64,000 nucleotides of DNA, taken from JAFGLZ01 sp964390905 (GTDB taxonomy: Bacteria; Planctomycetota; Phycisphaerae; UBA1845; JAFGLZ01). The position numbers were made by a program, and so were the translations under genes. Shown piece by piece: positions 15,368-23,208 of this stretch. The notes under the pieces were generated by a model. It had not been told where the DNA came from and ran no database searches. It saw nothing but the letters and a program-made list of their open reading frames with translations. The number at the start of each line of letters is the position of its first letter. Position 1 is the first letter of the stretch. The stretch spans positions 86,418 to 150,417 of the forward strand of contig CAYMLO010000002.1 of NCBI GenBank assembly GCA_964390905.1. The letters run 5' to 3'.

Positions 15368-17479
15368 ATGCCGGACGAGGCTCCGCCGGAAGAACCACAC
15401 GAGATGCCTGTCACCGAACCGGGCCCGCGGGAAGATCCAGCGCGTCAATCCTGGCTCGGCGCCGCGGCGATCGTGGGATTGGTGTGTGGCATGCTCGCCG
15501 GCCTGGTCGAGCCGGTGCATCGCATGTGGGCCGTTCGCGGCCTGATGACCGCCCGGTTGTGGGCCGAGGCCTTCAGCTTCTCGGTGCTCACCCACACCGC
15601 CGCCTGGCTGGCTGGCTGCGGGATCACCTGTCTGCTGGGCCGCGTGGCGGCAGGTCGCAGTGCGTGGTGGCGACGCCGGATTCTGCCCGGGCCGCTGGCC
15701 TTGGCCACGTTCCTCATCGGTCTGACGGTTGTGGTGGCGTGGGGCGAGGCCGCCTTACGCGCCATCAGTTTCACCAAGGGCCTGACCGGCGTCATGGGCT
15801 CGACGCTGGCGGGATTGGCCTTGCTCGTCCCGGTCGCATGGGTGTGCACGTGGTTTCGTCGTACGTGGCCGGGCCGACGTGTGGCAGGGGCCGCGCGTGT
15901 GGCCGTTTGGCCCGCCATCGCCCTGGTGGTCGCCTCAGGCGTCTTTCAATGGGCCACGCGGTCTCGCGTCCAATCGCCCGAGGGCTTCTGGACCTCAGCC
16001 AGTTCCCAACCGGCCAGTCGCCCCGGCGGCGGTGGCCCGCCCGACGTGGTCCTCATCGTCCTCGACACGCTGCGGGCGGATCGACTCGGCTGCTACGGAT
16101 ACGGGCGCCCGACGACGCCCCATATCGACGCGTTCGCCGCCGACGCCGTGCAATTCCAGCGGGCCATCTCTCCCGGTGTCTGGACCGAACCGGCCCACGC
16201 GTCCATCTTCACGGGGCTGTTTCGTTCGCAACACGGTGTCGGCTGGAACCGCATCTGGCTCGACGACCGCTTCATCACCCTGGCTGAGATCCTCCGCGAC
16301 CGGGGGTACCAGACCATCGCCGTGTCGAACAACCCCAACGTCTCGCCCGGCACGAATCTGACCCAGGGCTTCGACACGTTCGCCGAACCCCCGCGGCTGT
16401 CGTTCACGACACGCTGCTGCCTCTACACGTTCATCAAACAGGTCTGGGCGCGGGAGGAAGCGTTGGGCGCCCTGCTGGGCCGATGGTTCGTCTACGACCC
16501 CGGCGGGCACGCGACGACTCCCGTCATCGCCCAGCACTTGCGACGACGCGACCCGAACCGGCCGCTCTTCCTCTTCGTCAACTACATGGAGCCCCACTTG
16601 CCCTACGAGCCGAGGCGGGCCTACAGGACGGCCTTCGTCGATGCCGGTGATCTGGCCCATTCGTACCGGGTCGATCAGAACCTCGACACCGTCTTCCAAT
16701 ACAACCTGGTCCGCAAATCGATCTACGGTGCGCGAGACCTGAAGATCCTCTCGGACCTGTACGACGCGCGGGTCCGCGAGATGGACGACCATTTCGCCGA
16801 CCTGATCCGCGTCCTGTACGCCGAAGTCGACCTGGACGACACGCTCGTCATCCTGACATCCGACCACGGCGAAAGCCTCGGCAACCACGAGCTGATGGGC
16901 CACCAGTTCTGCATCTACAACACGCTGATCCACGTCCCGCTGATCATCCGCTGGCCGCGGGTCCTCCGTCCGCAGCGTGTCGACCGGGTCGTGCAGACGA
17001 GCGATCTGTTTCCGACGGTGTCGGCCTGGGCGGGCGCGAAGCCGAGCCAATCGGCGAAGGTCCTGGCCCGTCCCCTGGGCGAGGCGCTGCAGTCGACGGC
17101 CGACAGCGTCTACCGTACGGCCGTCGCCGAGTACCTCCACCCGCCCTCCTGGGCGTTCAAGATCGCCCGGCAACATGACCCGACGTTCGACCACACGCCG
17201 TGGATGGTGGCCTTCCGGACCATCGTCGACCAGAAATGGAAGCTCATTCACCGCTCCGATCAACGTATGGAGCTGTACGACCTGTCAAACGATCCCGCCG
17301 AGGAGCAGGACCGGTTCCGATCGCATCGCACCCAGGCCGATCGTCTCCAACGCCTCTATCGCAATTGGCGGCGCTCGTTTGAGCCCTTCGACCCGAACCA
17401 CTTCACCGGCCCCCCCACGGGCCATCGGCTGACCGACGAGCAGCGGCGACAACTTCGCGACTTGGGCTACGTCCAATGA
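15368..17479 (+). CDS. Membrane-anchored sulfatase-superfamily protein with Thr at the active-site position
   Basis: A protein of 703 residues. The first 200 contain about four membrane segments (roughly 31-50, 70-92, 108-130 and 145-162, with another near 178-194). An alkaline phosphatase/sulfatase domain follows from residue 225. Metal residues are visible: D233 and D238 in VLDTLRADR, and the LTSDHGESLGNHE block. At the site where sulfatases carry the Cys or Ser that becomes formylglycine, the sequence is W-T273-E-P-A-H277-A-S, with Thr and with His in place of Arg. This suggests a phospho- or transferase-type member rather than a sulfatase. AGGAGA lies about 10 bases before the ATG. The substrate is unknown. 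Confidence 0.85.
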   Translation: MPDEAPPEEPHEMPVTEPGPREDPARQSWLGAAAIVGLVCGMLAGLVEPVHRMWAVRGLMTARLWAEAFSFSVLTHTAAWLAGCGITCLLGRVAAGRSAWWRRRILPGPLALATFLIGLTVVVAWGEAALRAISFTKGLTGVMGSTLAGLALLVPVAWVCTWFRRTWPGRRVAGAARVAVWPAIALVVASGVFQWATRSRVQSPEGFWTSASSQPASRPGGGGPPDVVLIVLDTLRADRLGCYGYGRPTTPHIDAFAADAVQFQRAISPGVWTEPAHASIFTGLFRSQHGVGWNRIWLDDRFITLAEILRDRGYQTIAVSNNPNVSPGTNLTQGFDTFAEPPRLSFTTRCCLYTFIKQVWAREEALGALLGRWFVYDPGGHATTPVIAQHLRRRDPNRPLFLFVNYMEPHLPYEPRRAYRTAFVDAGDLAHSYRVDQNLDTVFQYNLVRKSIYGARDLKILSDLYDARVREMDDHFADLIRVLYAEVDLDDTLVILTSDHGESLGNHELMGHQFCIYNTLIHVPLIIRWPRVLRPQRVDRVVQTSDLFPTVSAWAGAKPSQSAKVLARPLGEALQSTADSVYRTAVAEYLHPPSWAFKIARQHDPTFDHTPWMVAFRTIVDQKWKLIHRSDQRMELYDLSNDPAEEQDRFRSHRTQADRLQRLYRNWRRSFEPFDPNHFTGPPTGHRLTDEQRRQLRDLGYVQ

Positions 17480-17514
17480 TCTGATCGACGTGGCGGCGAA
17501 TCCTGCGGGGGACC

Positions 17515-19179
17515 CTACAGGTTGGCGGCGCCCTTGAGCAGCTCTCGGGCCTGACGACGGCTGGTGGGTGTCTTGTTGGCCCCGGCGATCATCTCGGCCA
17601 ACTCATCGACGCGGGCTTGGCCTTCGATCAGGTCGACCTCGGTTCGCGTCTGACCGCGCTGCGTCGTCTTGCTGACCTTGAGATGCCGGGTGGCATAGGC
17701 GGCGATCTGCGGCAGGTGCGTGATGCAGATGACCTGGTGTTGGCCGGCCAGGCGGCGGAGCTTCTCACCGATGACCGACCCCAGACGCCCCCCGACGTGG
17801 GCGTCCACCTCATCGAAGACCAACACGCTCGACCGGTCGGTTCGCGCCAACACCGACTTGATCGCCAGCATGACCCGACTCAGCTCCCCTCCGGATGCCA
17901 CCCGCCGCAGCGGCAACAGCGGCTGACCTGGGTTGGCGCGGACGATCATCTCGGCCTCGTCGCACCCGGTCGAGCCCGGATCGCACGCGGTCAGCTTCAG
18001 CTCAAACGTCGCCTTGTCCATCCCCAGCTCGGCGAGTTGCCCGTTGACGCGGGTGGCCAGCTTCTTGGCTGCGGTGCGGCGTTTCGCGGCGATTTTGCCG
18101 GCCAGCTCGTCGAATCGCTCGCGTGACGCGGCGATCAACCCGTCGATCTGCATGAAGTCGTCCTGCTGGCGTCGCAGATCCGCCGATTCGGTCTCGATCT
18201 TACCGCGATAGGCCAGCAGATCTTCGACGCTGCCGCCGTACTTGTCGCACAGCCGTCGCAGCAGGGCCAACCGGGCCTCGAGTTCGGATAGCTCGGCCGG
18301 GTCGAAATCCAGGCCTTCCACGTAGCGGCGGAGGTCGTTGGCCGCCTCGTCCAGACCCAACGCCGCCGACTCGCACGGCTTGGCCACCTTACCGAGTGAC
18401 GCATCCAACTCGGCCAGATCGTTCAGCTCCCGGACGATGCCGCGCAACGTGTCCAGCAGACCGTCGTCGTCTGCCAGGGCGGTATGGGCGGATCCGGCAG
18501 CCTGTCGAATCCGATCGATGTTGGCCAGTCGACGATGGCGAGCCTCGAGCGCCGCCAGTTCGCCGGGCTCGACGCCGGCCTGATCGATCTCGGCGGCCTG
18601 GAACTCATACAGCTCGAGCTGCTGACGCCGCAATTCGGCATTCTCGGCCAAGCTCGCTCGCTCACTCAGGTGTCCCTGCCAGTCCCGGTAGGCCGTCGCC
18701 AGCTCCTCGCGGATGTCGTCGCAGCCCGCGAAGGCGTCGAGCACGCCCAATTGATTGCCCGGCTTGAGGAGGAACTGATGATCGTGCTGGCCGTGGATGT
18801 CCACCAGCCGTTCCCCCACCTGCTGCAGCATCGCTACCGTGACCGGCTGGCCGTTGATGGCACACGATCCCCGCCCGCTGGCCGACAGACGGCGGGTGAT
18901 CAAGACCTCCTCGTCGTCGATGGCGACATCCGCCAGCGCGCTGAGCTCGGCGCGGCGTCGCTTGTCGGGCACGACGAAGACGCCGCTGACCCGTCCTTCG
19001 CCCGCGCCGGCCCGAACCGTCTGCCCGGCCGGGCGCACGCCCAACAGCAGCTGCAGCGCGCCGACCACGAGGCTCTTGCCCGCACCCGTTGCACCCGTAA
19101 AGACGGTCAGTGACGCGTCCAGTTCGACCTGGACGTCCTCGATGATGGCGAGGTCGGAAATGTGCAACTCACGCAACAT
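17515..19179 (-). CDS. recN: DNA repair ATPase RecN
   Basis: A protein of 554 residues, normal for RecN, the SMC-like ATPase that acts in double-strand break repair. The N-terminal Walker A box is GATGAGKS (29-36) in the typical opening LRELHISDLAIIEDVQVELD. A long coiled-coil middle with several Leu/Ala-rich helices follows, then the signature LLPLRRVASGGELSRVMLAIK and Walker B VLVFDEVDAHVGG near the end, with the QVICITHLPQIAAYA block. The start at 19179 was chosen to match the family; the upstream in-frame extension looks unrelated, and the ribosome site is weak. It is the last gene of a minus-strand run after the tRNA-binding domain gene. Confidence 0.96.
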   Translation of the reverse strand: MLRELHISDLAIIEDVQVELDASLTVFTGATGAGKSLVVGALQLLLGVRPAGQTVRAGAGEGRVSGVFVVPDKRRRAELSALADVAIDDEEVLITRRLSASGRGSCAINGQPVTVAMLQQVGERLVDIHGQHDHQFLLKPGNQLGVLDAFAGCDDIREELATAYRDWQGHLSERASLAENAELRRQQLELYEFQAAEIDQAGVEPGELAALEARHRRLANIDRIRQAAGSAHTALADDDGLLDTLRGIVRELNDLAELDASLGKVAKPCESAALGLDEAANDLRRYVEGLDFDPAELSELEARLALLRRLCDKYGGSVEDLLAYRGKIETESADLRRQQDDFMQIDGLIAASRERFDELAGKIAAKRRTAAKKLATRVNGQLAELGMDKATFELKLTACDPGSTGCDEAEMIVRANPGQPLLPLRRVASGGELSRVMLAIKSVLARTDRSSVLVFDEVDAHVGGRLGSVIGEKLRRLAGQHQVICITHLPQIAAYATRHLKVSKTTQRGQTRTEVDLIEGQARVDELAEMIAGANKTPTSRRQARELLKGAANL

Positions 19180-19245
19180 TGGGCAGATCCGTCCGCCCCG
19201 TTCGGGAGGGTTCGCGCGGGCGTCTCCCGCCAAGACGCTCGAGCG

Positions 19246-19596
19246 TCAGGAGATCTTGCAGCCCGGTTCGATCGGCTCGAGCGTGGTCAAGCTGATCACG
19301 CGGCTGCGGTCCTCGCTCGTGGCCGCCAGCAGCATGCCCTCACTCGTCTCGCCCCGCATCGCCCGCGGCGCGAGGTTGGCCACGATGACGATCGTCTTGC
19401 CAACCAGCGACTGCGGGTCGTCCAGATAGGGCTTGAGCCCCGCGATGACCTGCCGCTCGCCCAACGCCCCGACGTCGACCCGAAGGCAGATCAGCTTGTC
19501 GGCGTTCGGATGCTCGCGGACCTCCAGCACCTTGGCCGTCCGCAGGTCGACCTTGGTGAAGTCAGGAAACTCGATCACTCCCGGTGTGTCACTCAT
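19246..19596 (-). CDS. Free-standing tRNA-binding (MetG C-terminal/EMAP-like) domain protein
   Basis: A protein of 116 residues consisting of a single OB-fold tRNA-binding domain. FPDFTKVDLRTAKVLEVREHPNADKL and NLAPRAMRGETSEGMLLAA are the classic blocks of the C-terminal domain of methionyl-tRNA synthetase, also found in CsaA and Arc1p/EMAPII proteins. In many bacteria this domain is fused to MetG; here it is separate. It may serve as a MetG beta subunit for a synthetase encoded elsewhere, or as a CsaA-like chaperone; its length and sequence fit the MetG-beta type better. GGAG lies 8 bases before the ATG. It is 66 bp upstream of recN and 39 bp downstream of the pseudopilin-like gene. Confidence 0.9.
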   Translation of the reverse strand: MSDTPGVIEFPDFTKVDLRTAKVLEVREHPNADKLICLRVDVGALGERQVIAGLKPYLDDPQSLVGKTIVIVANLAPRAMRGETSEGMLLAATSEDRSRVISLTTLEPIEPGCKIS

Positions 19597-19635
19597 GGTT
19601 TCGCTCCGATGCGATGGCCTTCATCGCTGCGTAGG

Positions 19636-20535
19636 CTATGGGGTTGACGGTCGTTTGGCGTGCTTCATCCGCTCCTTCGTTTCGCGGGCCAGCTCCTCGA
19701 TTCGCGAGTAGGGCTTGATGAACTCGACCGTGCCATTGCAGAACAGCACGTTGCCGCCCTCGCCGCCATGGTGGTCCGCCTTCTCATAGACCAGCACGTT
19801 CGACGGGTTGTTCCATTCGCCCTGCCCCTTGATGTACGCGTAGCAGGCCTCCAGATCCTTACCTACGCCGATGACGTCTACGGTGGAGCTGGGGCACACG
19901 AACATCTTCTTGGTGACTATGCCCGACTTTAGCAGCGTCTTAAAATTCGGGGGATATTCCTCGTTAAAGTCGTTTGCATACACCCTCATCGCCTGCCCGA
20001 TGCCCCTCAGATTGGCCGCGCATACGGCGCGCTTGGACAACTCACGTGCGCGTGCAAGCGACGGCAACAGGATGGAGGCCATCATGATCATGGGGATGAC
20101 TAGCAGAATGCTCGCCCCCCCCGTGCAGATGCCGGCGATGGCCATCCCCCTCCCCCCGTACTCCGCAGGCTTCCGGCTCACCCGGCTGACCGCGACGATG
20201 CCCAGGATCAAACCGGCGATCCCGATCGGGAAGCACCCCAGAATGCCGATGATCCCACATACCATCGCGCCGAGCGCCATCCCCTTCCGCGTTTCTCCGG
20301 AGTCCACGGCGGCCACCTGCGGCGACATCGGTATCGGCATGGTCGGCGGGGCAGCGGCGGGCTGAGCCGCCGGTGCCTGTTGACCGCCGGCATCCTCGGC
20401 GACGGGCGAGTCCGGGTCGGCCTCGAGCACGAACTCGATCCCACACCCCTCCTGCGGACATCGGGTTGTCTTCCCCAGATGGCTGGCGTCGACGTGGAAC
20501 CGATGCCCATTCGGGCAGGTGACCTTCGCTTTCAT
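19636..20535 (-). CDS. Membrane protein with zinc ribbon, DUF4190-like helices and pseudopilin-like C-terminus
   Basis: A protein of 299 residues built of three parts. Residues 1-42 form a small zinc-ribbon-like head (CPNGHRF and RCPQEGCGIEF). A Pro/Ala/Gln linker follows, then two or three membrane segments of DUF4190 type (MVCGIIGILGCFPIGIAGLILG). The last 130 residues resemble the type II pseudopilin-like domain frequent in planctomycetes: a hydrophobic helix, NLRGIGQAMRVYANDFNEEYPP, and an H-x9-type ending (HHGGEGGNVLFCNG, then TVEFI). Such proteins are abundant in Planctomycetota and their role is unknown. It is the first gene of the run toward recN. Confidence 0.75.
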   Translation of the reverse strand: MKAKVTCPNGHRFHVDASHLGKTTRCPQEGCGIEFVLEADPDSPVAEDAGGQQAPAAQPAAAPPTMPIPMSPQVAAVDSGETRKGMALGAMVCGIIGILGCFPIGIAGLILGIVAVSRVSRKPAEYGGRGMAIAGICTGGASILLVIPMIMMASILLPSLARARELSKRAVCAANLRGIGQAMRVYANDFNEEYPPNFKTLLKSGIVTKKMFVCPSSTVDVIGVGKDLEACYAYIKGQGEWNNPSNVLVYEKADHHGGEGGNVLFCNGTVEFIKPYSRIEELARETKERMKHAKRPSTP

Positions 20536-20673
20536 CGTGTTCCCTTTCCTGGACGGCGTACGCACTGCACGGACCGACCGCAGACAAGCTGGATTATGCG
20601 GCGTAGACGGGCATTGGGCAATAGACAACCCCCGGGCACCGGCAGAAGCCCAGAGGCCACTCGTGAGCCGTGA

Positions 20674-21486
20674 TCATCTCAGGTCACTGAGTTGATGCAG
20701 TGGCGGGGGCGCGAGCGGGCTTCGCCAGGCCCCCAGGAGCGCGACGGCCTCGAAGACGGTCAGCATGCGGCTGACCTTCTCCCGCTCTCGCCAGATCCTG
20801 ACCTCCCAACCCGGGGACTTGTGTTGCAGGACGAGAACCGCGTCTGCGGGCGTGTAGCGATCCAAGGCGACGCGGCTCCGACCGAACGCGAATCGCCGAA
20901 CGACCACGCCCCCCGGAACCAGGAACCACTGGGCCGCGGGATACGACAGGGCCAGCGCAAATAGCACCACCAGCCCGAGAGCGCCCAACACAAAGTAGAA
21001 CGGTGTCCCGGCCCTGCCCAGGAGAGCAGACATCATCATGCAAGCCGCCAAGCCGGCCGCCACGCTGACTGGCATGCTGGTGCGCATGGCTGCCCACCGC
21101 AACCGTGATCTGCCGGGCGCCGGCAGATGGGGCCCGTCGGGCCCGGGATTGACGTTGCAGATCCCCTGCAAGCTTCGGTTGGCCTCGTTCAGCTCCATGG
21201 GCTCAAACGGTACGGTGATGAGCGGGGCAGCGGGGGGATCGGGGCGGCCCACCGGGACATGCACGATAGCGGCACCAGGCAGCTCGCGCTGGTTCAGAAT
21301 GCGCTGGACGCGAACCGCGAAGTCGCGCTCCCGGCGGCACCCCTCGGCAACGGCTCCGATCGCTCTGAGCGCATCGCCTGGCAGCTCGGGTGAGCGTGCG
21401 GTCGCCCGATCAGCCTTCTCTCCCAACGTGAGCCAGACCACAGGGCATGCCGTCCGCGGCGCGCTGGTGTCCGATCCCTGATCCAT
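20674..21486 (-). CDS. Membrane protein of unknown function
   Basis: A protein of 270 residues. The first 130 residues are soluble and proline-rich. Two close membrane segments follow (SVAAGLAACMMMSALLG and FYFVLGALGLVVLFALAL), then about 80 residues that resemble a PH-like domain (GGVVVRRFAFGRSRVALDRYTPADAVLVLQ). The layout suggests a protein anchored by a hairpin with both ends in the cytoplasm. I do not recognise the family. An in-frame TTG 9 bases upstream of the chosen ATG is an alternative start; neither has a clear ribosome site. It lies between ychF and the zinc-ribbon protein on the same strand. Confidence 0.6.
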   Translation of the reverse strand: MDQGSDTSAPRTACPVVWLTLGEKADRATARSPELPGDALRAIGAVAEGCRRERDFAVRVQRILNQRELPGAAIVHVPVGRPDPPAAPLITVPFEPMELNEANRSLQGICNVNPGPDGPHLPAPGRSRLRWAAMRTSMPVSVAAGLAACMMMSALLGRAGTPFYFVLGALGLVVLFALALSYPAAQWFLVPGGVVVRRFAFGRSRVALDRYTPADAVLVLQHKSPGWEVRIWREREKVSRMLTVFEAVALLGAWRSPLAPPPLHQLSDLR

Positions 21487-21552
21487 ACTGCGCAACCGGA
21501 GTGCTTCTTCGGCGGCAAGTGACGTAGATCCCTCAGAACCACCTCGAGCGGC

Positions 21553-22617
21553 CTACACGTTGAACCGAAACAGGATGACGTCGCCGTCCTGGACGATGTA
21601 GCTCTTGCCCTCCAGGCGGACCTTGCCGGCAGCCTTGGCGGTCTTCATATCGCCGACGTCGGCGAGGTCGTCGTAGGGGACGGTCTCGGCTCGGATGAAG
21701 CCGCGGGCGATGTCGGTGTGGACCTTACCCGCCGCCTCGATCGCGGGCGTCCCGGCGGGGATGGCCCACGCCCGGACCTCGTCCTTGCCCACCGTCAGAA
21801 ACGAGAGCAGACCCAGCGCCCCATAGCACGCGTGAACGAGCGAGTCCAAGGCGGGCTCGGCTACCCCGAGATCGGCCAGGAACGCGGGGCGATCCGCCGG
21901 GTCCAACTGGGCGATCTCCGCCTCGATCTCAGCCGACAGGGACAGGACCTCCGCCGCATCGTCGCATTGTAGGGACGGCGGCGCGTCGAGATCCGTCTCG
22001 TTGACATTGAGGGCAACCACGAGCGGTCGCTGCGTCAGGAACGCGAAGTTCCTGACCATCTGTCGCTCCTCGTCGGCCTGCAGCAGGCCCGAGATCGAGC
22101 GGTCGTTCTCGAGCGCTTCGGCGCAGCGCTCCAGCAGCGCCAGCTCCTTCTTGTCGTGGTCTTGTGTGGGCGTGGGCTTGGTGACCTGTTTGCGGAGCCG
22201 GTCGATCCGACCCGTCGCGACCTCCAGATCGGCGAAGACCAACTCGGCGCGGAGTTCCTCCAGATCCGCCGCGGGATCCACGCGGTCTCGATAGGGCGGC
22301 GCGGCGTCGCTCTCGAAGGCCCGCAACACCGCGACCAGCGCGTCGCACGTCCGCATGTTCGCGACGTGTCGGCGGAACTCGGCCTGCCCGTGGGGCGTCA
22401 CCAGCGAGGCGCCGGGGAAATCCACGAAGTCCAACGTCGCCTGCACGGTTCGATCGAGACCGTGCATGTCCGCCAGCACCTGCAGTCTCGGATCCGGCAC
22501 CTTGACCACGGCCGCGTGTTCCTGGGCCACCTGGGCCGGGTCGGGCGGCTGCCCGGTGACCGCGGCAAAGAGCGTCGTCTTGCCCGACTGCGGCAGACCG
22601 ATCAGGGCAACTTTCAT
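21553..22617 (-). CDS. ychF: Ribosome-associated ATPase/GTPase YchF (OLA1 family)
   Basis: A protein of 354 residues, normal for YchF. It has the Walker A box G7LPQSGKTT15, DFVDFPG for switch II, and NVNE (ALNVNETDL) in place of the NKxD of ordinary GTPases. That change is the hallmark of YchF and makes it prefer ATP. The C-terminal TGS domain ends in GKSYIVQDGDVILFRFNV. The protein binds ribosomes and is involved in stress adaptation in other bacteria. Only 7 bp separate it from the upstream FHA gene, so the two form an operon. The DFPGASL block replaces the usual DIAGLV of many YchF proteins, so this member is somewhat divergent. Confidence 0.92.
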   Translation of the reverse strand: MKVALIGLPQSGKTTLFAAVTGQPPDPAQVAQEHAAVVKVPDPRLQVLADMHGLDRTVQATLDFVDFPGASLVTPHGQAEFRRHVANMRTCDALVAVLRAFESDAAPPYRDRVDPAADLEELRAELVFADLEVATGRIDRLRKQVTKPTPTQDHDKKELALLERCAEALENDRSISGLLQADEERQMVRNFAFLTQRPLVVALNVNETDLDAPPSLQCDDAAEVLSLSAEIEAEIAQLDPADRPAFLADLGVAEPALDSLVHACYGALGLLSFLTVGKDEVRAWAIPAGTPAIEAAGKVHTDIARGFIRAETVPYDDLADVGDMKTAKAAGKVRLEGKSYIVQDGDVILFRFNV

Positions 22618-22624
22618 CGGTGTG

Positions 22625-22954
22625 CTAGCTCCCGTCCGGCAGTTCGGGGGGGATATCGGCCGGGCCCGGTTCGCTGCGGAATGTGAAGTGGGTCCCGCCG
22701 ATGCAAAACTGGTCTCCGTCTCCCAAGATCACGTCATCGATGGGCTGCAGGCCCATCCACGTCTGGTTGCGGCTGCCCAGGTCCTCGAGGTGCCATTGAC
22801 CCTCGTGTTCGACGAGCTGGCAATGATGACGCGAGATCTTCGGGTCGACGATCTGGAGATCGCAGCCGGCCCCCCGACCCAGCACGACGGGACTCTTGTC
22901 CAGCACCACCCGCTGGACGCGCCCTCCCTGGAACTCCACGATGAAGTATGCCAT
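22625..22954 (-). CDS. FHA-domain protein
   Basis: A protein of 109 residues that is essentially one forkhead-associated domain, which binds phosphothreonine peptides. The landmarks VVLGRGAGCDLQI, SRHHCQLV and DLGSRNQTWMG are present, including the Arg, Ser and His that contact the phosphate and the Asn in the binding loop. It is cytoplasmic with no other domain, so it would act as an adaptor for a Ser/Thr kinase encoded elsewhere. The start at 22954 matches the beginning of the domain; an in-frame ATG 33 bases upstream is possible. It is coupled to ychF and divergent from the large glycosidase. Confidence 0.9.
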   Translation of the reverse strand: MAYFIVEFQGGRVQRVVLDKSPVVLGRGAGCDLQIVDPKISRHHCQLVEHEGQWHLEDLGSRNQTWMGLQPIDDVILGDGDQFCIGGTHFTFRSEPGPADIPPELPDGS

Positions 22955-23208
22955 CGGATCTGGCTTCCCTACGCGGCACGACGCCACCCGCGAAGGCGAC
23001 CCTCACCCCTCCTCACCGACGCCGCAAGGCCTCCCCGAGGATAGGCCCCACCGACCGTTCCGTCAATCGGCCGTCTTTCGACATCCAGTCAGGGCTTACG
23101 ACGAGCCAAAGGCACTCCGGCCCCAGCCGGCCGGCGCCATTGATGCGCCTGGCGCGCCGATGGTATAAGCCGCTACGACTGTCTCGTCGTTATCAGGGGA
23201 GGCCCGTC

